Assembly: GCF_001613065.1 (NCBI RefSeq)
Contig: NZ_BDBQ01000107.1
Coordinates: forward strand, 1 to 52,071
From: Nocardia miyunensis NBRC 108239
GTDB taxonomy: Bacteria; Actinomycetota; Actinomycetes; Mycobacteriales; Mycobacteriaceae
Length of the DNA stretch: 52,071 bases
Reading direction: 5' to 3'
How positions within the stretch are numbered: the first letter of the stretch is position 1; each line of letters starts with the position of its first letter. Shown here piece after piece: positions 18,135 through 24,609 of this stretch. The translations under genes were made by a program, and so were the position numbers. A model generated the notes under the pieces. It did no database searches and had not been told where the DNA came from. It was given only the letters and a program-made list of their open reading frames with translations.

Positions 18135-18161
18135 ACGAATCAGCGACCCGATGTGTGACGC
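18135..18161 (-). promoter_or_regulatory. Candidate ECF41-type autoregulatory promoter
   Basis: On the minus strand CGTCACA (18161-18155), a 16-bp spacer and CGTC (18138-18135) match the ECF41 consensus TGTCACA-N16-CGTC as I recall it, with one mismatch in the -35 element and the exact spacing. Transcription would begin about 30 nt before the sigJ start codon. Confidence 0.72.
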
Positions 18162-18230
18162 GGCCTGACATTTCCGAGCGTTGCGTCGTCGGAAGGTCGT
18201 GAGGTTCTCAGCACAGCAGGAGGTCGGACA

Positions 18231-18854
18231 ATGATCAGAATCGGAATCATCCTCGGCAGTACCCGGCCCAACCGCAAAGGCCCGCAGGTCGCCCAATGGG
18301 TTCTGGACACGGCATCGCAGCGCGTCGACGCCGAGTTCGAACTGATCGACCTGCGCGATCATCCGTTACCGCACCTGGACGAGCCCGCACCGCCGATGTT
18401 CGGCCCATCGATCCATGCACACACCCGCGCCTGGGCAGAGCGGATAGCCCCGTTCGACGGCTTCGTGGTGGTGACACCGGAATACAACGGCGGCGCGCCC
18501 GGAGTGCTGAAGAACGCGATCGATCACGCGTTCGCGGAGTGGAACGACAAGGCGGTCGGATTCGTCTCCTACGGTGCGGGCGGCGGCGCGCGAGCGGTGG
18601 TGCAACTGCGCACGGTCTGCAGCACGCTGGGTATGGCCGACGTGGGCTATCAGGTCGCGATCTCGCTGCTCACCGACTTCGAGAACAACGCCACCTTCAC
18701 ACCGCGCGAACACCATTCCGACGCCCTGCACAAGACGCTGGATCAGGTCATCGCCTGGAGTACCGCTTTGGCGCCGCTGCGCCGACCCGTCACCGTCACC
18801 GTCACCGAAGGAACCGATCATGACGACGCCGAACAACTCTCGGTCACACGCTGA
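18231..18854 (+). CDS. NAD(P)H-dependent FMN reductase family protein
   Basis: This 207-residue flavodoxin-like protein has the phosphate-binding loop ILGSTRPNRKGPQVAQW near residue 7 and the PEYNGGAPGVLKNAIDHAF motif near residue 85, both diagnostic of the family of FMN reductases and azoreductases. It probably reduces flavins or quinones with NAD(P)H. AGGAGG precedes ATG 18231. It diverges from sigJ; ECF41 sigma genes usually sit beside an oxidoreductase target, so this is the natural candidate, although the ECF41 promoter I see points toward sigJ. Confidence 0.9.
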   Translation: MIRIGIILGSTRPNRKGPQVAQWVLDTASQRVDAEFELIDLRDHPLPHLDEPAPPMFGPSIHAHTRAWAERIAPFDGFVVVTPEYNGGAPGVLKNAIDHAFAEWNDKAVGFVSYGAGGGARAVVQLRTVCSTLGMADVGYQVAISLLTDFENNATFTPREHHSDALHKTLDQVIAWSTALAPLRRPVTVTVTEGTDHDDAEQLSVTR

Positions 18855-19287
18855 CCGTATCGAGGCGGATGAAATCCGGATCCGCCGGCAGATCGACAAG
18901 GGGGCCGAAGCGCTGCGAGCCAAGGATCTCGACGCCCTGAAACAGCTCTACACGACCGACGTCGTGTCCTTCGATGTCGAGCCGCCACTGCAGCATGTCG
19001 GGGTGGCGGCGAAACTCGAGAACTGGGTGAGGGTTTTCCTGTTCTTCGAGAGCGTGACCTATGAGCTTCGCGACCTGCGCTTCATCGTGGGCGATGACGT
19101 GGCATTCGGGCACGGCTTCGCTCGGCTCAGCGGCATGCTGAAGAACGGCACGGCGACGAACGGCATGTGGGTGCGAGTCACGTACGGAATGCGCCGGATC
19201 GACGGCGTCTGGTTGATCGCGCACGACCAGGTCTCGGTGCCGCTGGACATGGCGAGCGGCAACGGCGTCACCGATCTCGAGCCCTAG
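18820..19287 (+). CDS. SnoaL-like / DUF4440-type protein
   Basis: This 155-residue cone-shaped alpha+beta (NTF2-like) protein opens with IRRQIDKGAEALRAKDLDAL, continues YTTDVVSFDVEPPLQHVG, and ends with RVTYGMRRIDGVWLIAHDQ and SVPLD, the usual pattern of SnoaL-like ketosteroid-isomerase homologues. ATG 18820 follows GAAGGA and overlaps the end of the FMN-reductase gene by 35 bp in another frame, so the two are co-transcribed. The enzymatic role is unknown. The same fold is fused to the neighbouring sigma factor. Confidence 0.88.
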   Translation: MTTPNNSRSHADRIEADEIRIRRQIDKGAEALRAKDLDALKQLYTTDVVSFDVEPPLQHVGVAAKLENWVRVFLFFESVTYELRDLRFIVGDDVAFGHGFARLSGMLKNGTATNGMWVRVTYGMRRIDGVWLIAHDQVSVPLDMASGNGVTDLEP

Positions 19288-19608
19288 CGGGTCGCAGGCC
19301 CCGACCTGCGAGTCCGCATTTCAACCACCGATCTGTTGTCGCGAATCGGTGGGAGCGGTTCCGGGCTCGGGGTCTCGTGGCGCGCACCTCCGGTCGGCGT
19401 CGCCGGTGGTGGTGACGCGGCTGCGGTACACGTCGATCGCACCTTCGCGAGTTCGGCCAGATGCCCGCGCTGACTCCGGTGTGCGTGCGGCGGCCTCGCC
19501 GATACTCATACCCGGTTCGGGCGCGGAGGTGGGCTCGGGTGGGTCGTGGAGCACGTCGGCGATCTTACCGTCCGCTCGCTGGCGTGCTCCGTGGCAGAGG
19601 TGTGCGAA
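19288..19608. other. Intergenic stretch with a possible MerR remnant
   Basis: On the minus strand from ATG 19509 the first ten residues (MSIGEAAART) look like the start of a MerR regulator, but the recognition helix and wing do not follow in any frame. It may be a decayed fragment or chance; I do not call a gene. Confidence 0.3.
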
Positions 19609-20751
19609 TCAGGTTCGGGCGGGGGCGGTTTCGGTTCGTGATCCGCCGTCGCGTGATCGTGCCAGCAGCTCGTCGGCGAGGCGTTCGGCGCGTTCGGCGC
19701 GGGCGAGAGTTTGCGCCCGCGCGTCCTCGACGGCGGCGAGGCGTTCGGCGGCGTCGCGGTGTGCGGCCTCCAGTGCGGCGGTGTGGGCGGCGCGCAGGGC
19801 GGCGGCGTCCTCGGCCGCGGCGCGCCGGGCCTCGGTGAGTTCGGTTCGGACTGCGGTGATCTCGGCCCGCACGGAGGCGAGTTCGGTGCGGGTGCGGGTG
19901 AGTTCGGCGCGCGTGTCCGACAGTGCTTCGGCCCGTTCGGCGGCCGCGGCTTCGGCGCGGTCGATGGCGCGTTCGGCGTCGGCGGCGCGCTGGACGGCCA
20001 GGTCACGTTCGGCCGCGGCGGCGGTGATCTGCTGTGCGGCTTCGCGTTTGGCGCGTTCGATGTCCGCGGCGCATGCGGCGCGGGCCCGGCCGATCTGCTC
20101 GTCGGCCTGTTCGCGGGCTCGTTCGAGGTCCTCAGTGGTCTCGCGGCGGATGGTGCGGACCTGGGTCTCGGCCTCGGTGCGGACGGTGAACACCTCCTCG
20201 GCGGCCTGGGTGGTGATGTTGTGCACCTCGGTGAGCGCGTCGTCGCGGGCGGCGAGCGCTTCGGCGATGCGGGCTTCGGCGTTCTCGGCGGCCGCGGCGG
20301 CGTCCTCGGCCGCGGATTCGGCGGCGTCCCTGGCCTGTTCGGCCTCGCGACGGGCCTGTTCGGCGGCGACCGCGGACATCTCGGCCTCGGCGATCCGGCG
20401 TGCGGCCTCGGCCTGCACGCTCTGGACCTGCGCCTCGGCGATGGACGGGTCGGCCAGGGTGGACAGTTCGGCGACCGCGGAACTCAGTGTGCCGCCGAGC
20501 TGTTCAGCCAGGGTACGGAACTGGATGAGCAGCTCATCGGCTCGCATCCGCGCGGCGGTCACCGGACCTTGTTGCGTCACAGTGACGTTCGCGGCCGATA
20601 CGTCGACCTCCTCCTGCTGTAGCCGTTGCCGTTCCCGCCAGGCCCGCCACCGAGTGTGTTCGGGGTGATCGCAGTATTCCGAGGGTCGCCCCGGGCCGCC
20701 GCTCTTGGTGATGGTTCGCGAGCATCCCGGGTAGTTGCACATCGTTGCCAC
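19609..20751 (-). CDS. Zinc-knuckle plus long alanine-rich coiled-coil protein (KfrA-like architecture)
   Basis: This protein has 380 residues. Residues 5-34 hold C-x4-C and C-x4-H (CNYPGCSR, EYCDHPEHTR), a likely zinc knuckle in a basic context (GGPGRPSEY, RWRAWRERQR). From about residue 70 to 365 it is an almost unbroken Ala/Glu/Arg coiled coil. A small N-terminal nucleic-acid-binding head on a long coiled coil is the layout of plasmid KfrA and similar partition or nucleoid proteins, but the head here is not KfrA's HTH and I see no clear homology. Its divergent upstream region is full of GTTTCGT/ACGAAAC repeats and a nested palindrome, possible binding sites. Confidence 0.8.
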   Translation of the reverse strand: MATMCNYPGCSRTITKSGGPGRPSEYCDHPEHTRWRAWRERQRLQQEEVDVSAANVTVTQQGPVTAARMRADELLIQFRTLAEQLGGTLSSAVAELSTLADPSIAEAQVQSVQAEAARRIAEAEMSAVAAEQARREAEQARDAAESAAEDAAAAAENAEARIAEALAARDDALTEVHNITTQAAEEVFTVRTEAETQVRTIRRETTEDLERAREQADEQIGRARAACAADIERAKREAAQQITAAAAERDLAVQRAADAERAIDRAEAAAAERAEALSDTRAELTRTRTELASVRAEITAVRTELTEARRAAAEDAAALRAAHTAALEAAHRDAAERLAAVEDARAQTLARAERAERLADELLARSRDGGSRTETAPART

Positions 20752-20769
20752 CGATAAATCGTAGCGTTT

Positions 20770-20961
20770 GTTTCGTCATTTCCAACGCAATAACACGAAA
20801 CGAATCCCGATGCGCCCCAGAGCGATCCGCCAGATTCTGACCCCCGATAAGTGAACCTTATCGGGGGTCAGCTTTCCCTGGATCGCTCGGAACGTCCCGA
20901 GGACAAGGCAGATTTTTCGTTTCCGTTTGCGTTCACCAAACCAAACGAAACAGCTACGAAA
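20770..20961. repeat. Dispersed GTTTCGT/ACGAAAC repeats in an AT-richer divergent region
   Basis: Copies lie at 20770-20776 (GTTTCGT), 20795-20801 (ACGAAAC), 20915-20922 (TTTCGTTT), 20943-20951 (AAACGAAAC) and a partial at 20956-20961 (ACGAAA), in both orientations. They flank the nested palindrome at 20820-20888 symmetrically, upstream of the coiled-coil gene. They could be operator or partition sites; function is inferred only from position. Confidence 0.55.
20820..20888. repeat. Nested inverted repeat containing a lox-like core (ACCCCCGATAA-N7-TTATCGGGGGT)
   Basis: The inner arms at 20837-20851 and 20857-20871 are perfect 15-bp complements. The outer arms GAGCGATCC (20820-20828) and GGATCGCTC (20880-20888) are also perfect. 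Read as 11-bp arms around 7 bp (20840-20868), the core matches the recombination-site candidate inside the Tn3-family transposon (38594-38624) except for one symmetric base per arm. It sits between divergent genes, so it is not a simple terminator. Confidence 0.8.
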
Positions 20962-21113
20962 TACCTCGAAAACTGGAGTCGCTTGTACGGACGTACCAAT
21001 TTCGATGACTTGCCGCGATGACGCGATGGATGACGCACAGCTCGCTCCCGCCGCCCCGGCCCCGGCATAGTCGACAGGCGTCCCCGCGATCATCCGAATC
21101 CCCCGGAGGCCCT

Positions 21114-21574
21114 GTGCAACGAGTCGTCGTGCTCGGTCGCAGCGGTGCGGGCAAGTCCACGCTCGCTCGCCGGTTGGCCATCGCGACCGGACTGCCGGTC
21201 ACCGAATTGGACGAGATTTTCTGGTCACCGGATTCGGCCCCGCTCCCCCGCGACCGGTGGGCGGCGATCCAGCGGGAACTCATCGCGTCGCCGGCCTGGA
21301 TTCTGGACTGCGATCTGGGCCCGTTCGATGTCCTCGAACCCCGGCTTCGCGCCGCCGACACGATTGTCGTGCGGACTTCCCGCTCGCGGTCTGCGCCTCA
21401 CGCGCACTGCGCCGCTCCCGCGAGAACCTGACGTTCTGGCACTGGATGATCCGCTGTCGCCACCGCAGCGTGCCCCGAATCCTCGCGGCGGCCGCGCGTT
21501 ACGCCCCCGGGGCGAACCTGCATCTGCTGTGCCGTCCCCGCGAGGTCGAGCAGTACCCGCGCGATCAGCAATGA
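21114..21574 (+). pseudogene. P-loop nucleotide kinase-like protein (FlaR/adenylate-kinase-like), frameshifted
   Basis: It starts at GTG 21114 behind GGAGG. The Walker A motif VVVLGRSGAGKSTLARRL opens the protein, then LPVTELDEIFWSPD and DRWAAIQRELIASPAWILDC as in topology-modulation/shikimate-kinase-like P-loop proteins. After RLRAADTIVV the frame is lost near 21371-21373; one missing base (GTGC-GGACTTC) would restore DFPLAVCASRALRRSREN and run to a stop at 21574 (REVEQYPRDQQ). The intact protein would have about 154 residues. Real mutation and read error cannot be separated here. Confidence 0.8.
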
Positions 21575-21894
21575 TCCGCCGGAGGCATCCCTTTCTGGCC
21601 CGGAAGGCTTGTGCCACAATAGGTCTGCGCACCCTTGCCGCCGTAGCACTCGGTGACGGCGGTGAACGCCGTCCAGCCGCACGGATCGCCGGTGCGCGGA
21701 TCGTATTCGACGATCTCGTTGCTGCGCGAGGCCACATCGGCCGCGCCGTGCCAGGTGGCGGTGCCAAAACCGGTGATCGCCACCGGTTTTTCCCGTGCGA
21801 CCAGCGCGCGCACGCCCGCGGGGAACGTTTCGGTGCGGTCCAAATCTGATTGCCGCACGCGCATCAGGGCGGAGTGATGGTACACCGACGACAT
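21565..21894 (-). pseudogene. Relic ORF resembling part of an actinobacterial TIM-barrel 'abortive infection'-type protein
   Basis: This 109-residue frame begins at ATG 21894. The segment REKPVAITGFGTATWHGAAD followed by SRSNEIVEYDPRTG resembles, from memory, the late part of an actinobacterial glycosidase-fold family often labelled abortive infection protein (KPVxVTEFG, then GAADRGG, then EIVEYD). The rest of the barrel is absent and the C-terminal tail (ECYGGKGAQTYCGTSLPGQK) is unfamiliar. There is no clear ribosome site. It is probably a decayed fragment and overlaps the end of the kinase pseudogene by 10 bp. Confidence 0.4.
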
Positions 21895-21986
21895 CGAAGG
21901 ATCGGAAAGTGCTCTGACACAAGCAGTTCGGTGCCAGAATTCGTCACGACACCGGTTCGCGGCGCGCCTGCCTCGCACCGAGCCGA

Positions 21987-22688
21987 TCAAGCTTTGGTGG
22001 CTACGACCAGGACATTCTTGCCGAAGAATTTGCTGGTCAGGATTTGCAGGGCGCGGCTGACGGGGAATACGAGGCGGTCGTAGAACTCTAGTGAGCGCGG
22101 GTTGATGGTGCCGTCGCCGGGGCCGAGCATCTTGTAGGCCAGGGTGGCGAAGAATCCGAGGGGGTCGCAGTAGCGGGACTCGACGATCTCGAGGCCCGCG
22201 TTGCGCAGGATGCGGTTCAGCTGGGTGCGGCGGTAGCGGCGGTAGTGGCCGACCTTGGTGTCCATGGCGGTGAACAGCACTTCCAGGGCGGGTACGTAGA
22301 CGACCAGTGTGCCGCCGGGACGCAGCAGCGCGGCCAGCTGTTCGGAGGCGGCCTGGTCGTTCTTGATGTGTTCCAGGACGTTGAAGGTGTAGATCAGGCC
22401 GTAGCCCTCGTCGTCACGGGCGGTCTCCCGGTCGTGATCGAGGACCTGATATCCCTTGGCGCGCAGGATCTCTCGCAGATCCTGGTCGGGTTCGAGGCAT
22501 TCGGGGGCGATCTGCCGTGCGGCGAGCATGTCCGCGTAGGTGCCCGAACCGGCGCCGAAGTCCAGCACCCGCGCAGGGGATCGGGCCTCGAGGTGTCTGC
22601 CGACGGTGTCGATCAGGAAGGTGTTGTAGTTGACCGCCGCGGCCATTGCCTCCAGGTTGTCACACCCGGTGTACGCGAAATCGCTCAT
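21987..22688 (-). CDS. Class I SAM-dependent methyltransferase
   Basis: This 233-residue protein has its SAM-binding region at ARVLDFGAGSGTYADMLAAR near residue 39 and YTFNVLEHIKNDQAASEQL near residue 97, with a LRPGGTLVVYVPA strand after it (Methyltransf_11/23 type). The tail (GHYRRYRRTQL, FFATLAYKML) is like sugar- or lipid-associated methyltransferases that follow glycosyltransferases, but no such neighbour is present. ATG 22688 is used; the ribosome site is weak. The substrate is unknown. Confidence 0.87.
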   Translation of the reverse strand: MSDFAYTGCDNLEAMAAAVNYNTFLIDTVGRHLEARSPARVLDFGAGSGTYADMLAARQIAPECLEPDQDLREILRAKGYQVLDHDRETARDDEGYGLIYTFNVLEHIKNDQAASEQLAALLRPGGTLVVYVPALEVLFTAMDTKVGHYRRYRRTQLNRILRNAGLEIVESRYCDPLGFFATLAYKMLGPGDGTINPRSLEFYDRLVFPVSRALQILTSKFFGKNVLVVATKA

Positions 22689-22968
22689 GGTCACGGGACG
22701 TCCCCTTCGTCGATCGCCGGTGCGTTGCCTTCCCTGCGGCAGGTTCACTGCCGTGCACTTCTCCTCGGCGATGCCGCGCACCGGAATCGCCGCAGCCTGC
22801 GCAGCGATCACGCGGGCGGATGTCCGGTGCCGACCGTAGTGGATGTTCACCGGGAGGCGTCGCAGACACTCGGCGGCGTGTCCGACGATCGATCCGAACC
22901 TGGACATCCCGGCGCGGGCTACCGGATCGCGTGGGCGGGGACGTGCCCGCGCGATCCGGCTCGCGGTG

Positions 22969-23955
22969 TCATGCCCGCGCGGGGTCGCCATCGGTGTGCG
23001 GCAGTTGCTCCGCAGGAATGACTCCGAAGCGCCCGGCCTGGTAGTCCTCGAACGCCTGCATCAACTCGGCGCGCGTGTTCATCACGAACGGCCCGTAGTG
23101 CGCGACCGGTTCGCGGATCGGGGCGCCGCCCAGCAGCAGCACTTCCAGGTTCGGTTCGGCGGCGGGAGCCGAGGTGCCCGCGGTGAGGGTCAGCGCGTCG
23201 CCGGGACCGAACACGGCCAGCTGCCCCTTGTGGATCGGGCGCTGATCCTCGCCGACGGTGCCGACACCGGCCAGCACGTAGGCCAGTGCGTTGAATCCGC
23301 GGTTCCACGGCAGGTTCAGCCGGGCTCCGGGGCTGATGGTGGTGTGCACGAGGCTGATCGGGGTGAAGGTGCTACCCGGACCGGCGTGTCCGTCGAGTTC
23401 ACCAGCGATCACCCGCAGCAGCGCGCCGCCGTCCTCGGAGGACAGCAGGGTGGCCTGTCCGCCGCGGATGTCCTGGTAGCGGGGCGCGTTGAACTTGTTC
23501 GCCCGCGGCAGGTTCACCCACAGCTGGATGCCGTGGAACATCCCGCCCGAGATCACCAGCGACTCGGGCGGCTTCTCGATGTGCAGGATGCCGCTGCCCG
23601 CGGTCATCCACTGGGTGTCTCCGTTGCTGATGGTGCCGCCGCCACCGTGGGAGTCCTGGTGCTCGAAGGTGCCGTCGATGATGTAGGTGACGGTTTCGAA
23701 GCCGCGGTGCGGATGCCACGGGGTGCCCTTGGGTTCGCCTGGCGCGTATTCGACCTCGCCCATCTGGTCCATGTGGATGAAAGGATCCAGATCCGCGAGC
23801 GAGACCCCGGCGAATGCGCGGCGCACCGGGAATCCTTCACCTTCGAATCCGGTCGGCGCGGTCGTCACCGATCGGACGGGGCGCTGCGACATCACCGCCG
23901 GATCCGGTGCGGGCACCCGGCTGAGCGTCAGCGTGTCCGCTGTCACAGCTGGCAT
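22969..23955 (-). CDS. Pirin family protein
   Basis: This 328-residue bicupin has an N-terminal domain with the iron ligands HPHRGFETVTY near residue 80 and FEHQDSHGG near residue 97, then MTAGSGILHIEKPPE, and a C-terminal pirin_C domain. Bacterial pirins act as quercetinases or regulate metabolic enzymes; which applies here is unknown. ATG 23955 follows GGAGG at 6 nt. It is divergent from a MarR regulator over 168 bp with a palindrome at 23969-23988, so it is probably redox- or phenol-responsive (inference). Confidence 0.92.
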   Translation of the reverse strand: MPAVTADTLTLSRVPAPDPAVMSQRPVRSVTTAPTGFEGEGFPVRRAFAGVSLADLDPFIHMDQMGEVEYAPGEPKGTPWHPHRGFETVTYIIDGTFEHQDSHGGGGTISNGDTQWMTAGSGILHIEKPPESLVISGGMFHGIQLWVNLPRANKFNAPRYQDIRGGQATLLSSEDGGALLRVIAGELDGHAGPGSTFTPISLVHTTISPGARLNLPWNRGFNALAYVLAGVGTVGEDQRPIHKGQLAVFGPGDALTLTAGTSAPAAEPNLEVLLLGGAPIREPVAHYGPFVMNTRAELMQAFEDYQAGRFGVIPAEQLPHTDGDPARA

Positions 23956-23968
23956 GACGTCCTCCAAT

Positions 23969-23988
23969 GTAGTTGAAATTTTGTCTAC
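23969..23988. promoter_or_regulatory. Candidate MarR operator
   Basis: GTAGTTGAAATTTTGTCTAC is a 20-bp imperfect palindrome (GTAG...CTAC ends, AAATTT centre), 14 bp before the pirin start codon and between divergent pirin and MarR genes. Confidence 0.6.
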
Positions 23989-24123
23989 CCTGACAACGAT
24001 AGGCGCCTTCCGAACATTCCCGGTAATCCAGCGGAGGTCTTCAGGTGTTGTCTCGCCTGGGTGAGCATGGCAGCCCACCGCGATCGGCTCGTATGATCAA
24101 GATTTGTAGCAGTGAGGAGTGCG

Positions 24124-24609
24124 ATGCCCGAGCCGAGTGAATTGCGTGCGGATCAAGTGCAGGCCTGGCGCGCCTACCTGGAGGGCAGCGTGCGGCTCGA
24201 GACCTGCGTGGACGCGGCCCTGCGAGCCTCGAGCGGACTGAGCCTGATCGACTATCACCTGCTGCTGTTGCTGCGCGAAGCCCCGCAGCATCGGCTGCGG
24301 ATGAGCGAGCTGGCCGATCGGATGGTGTTCTCCCGCAGCCGCATCACCTATCAGGTCAATTCGATGATCAAACGCGGCCTGCTCACCCGCGAACCGGCCC
24401 CCGGCGACGGGCGCGGCTATCGCGCGGTACTGACCGCCACCGGACTCGAGGCGTTCCTGGCCGCGGCGCCCGGCCACGCCCGCACCGTGCGCGAGCTGTT
24501 CCTGGACGAGCTCACCGAAGACGAACTGGCTTGCCTGGGAAGGATTTTCACTCGCATGCGGGCCCGGCTCGAACGCGCGGAGAACGACGCGGCGGCCACG
24601 CGACGGTGA
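24124..24609 (+). CDS. MarR family transcriptional regulator
   Basis: This 161-residue winged-helix protein has LSLIDYHLLLLLREAPQHRL near residue 40, the recognition helix MVFSRSRITYQVNSMIKRGL near residue 70 and the wing DGRGYRAVLT. GAGGAGT precedes ATG 24124. Its stop overlaps the start of the ABC-F gene (GTGA), so it is translationally coupled to it, and it diverges from the pirin gene. It could therefore control both the pirin and its own ABC-F partner. Confidence 0.92.
   Translation: MPEPSELRADQVQAWRAYLEGSVRLETCVDAALRASSGLSLIDYHLLLLLREAPQHRLRMSELADRMVFSRSRITYQVNSMIKRGLLTREPAPGDGRGYRAVLTATGLEAFLAAAPGHARTVRELFLDELTEDELACLGRIFTRMRARLERAENDAAATRR

Noticed and set aside
18155..18191. ECF41 promoter candidate on the plus strand toward the FMN reductase
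   Set aside because: TGACAT and CGTC are present but the spacing is 12 bp, not 16; only the minus-strand element fits.
19349..20668. Plus-strand Ala/Ser/Arg-rich frame opposite the coiled-coil gene
   Set aside because: It is a mirror of the repetitive coiled-coil coding sequence; no start site or domain.
20837..20871. Rho-independent terminator
   Set aside because: The perfect hairpin lies between divergent gene starts, not after a gene, and has no T run; recombination-site or regulatory explanations fit better.
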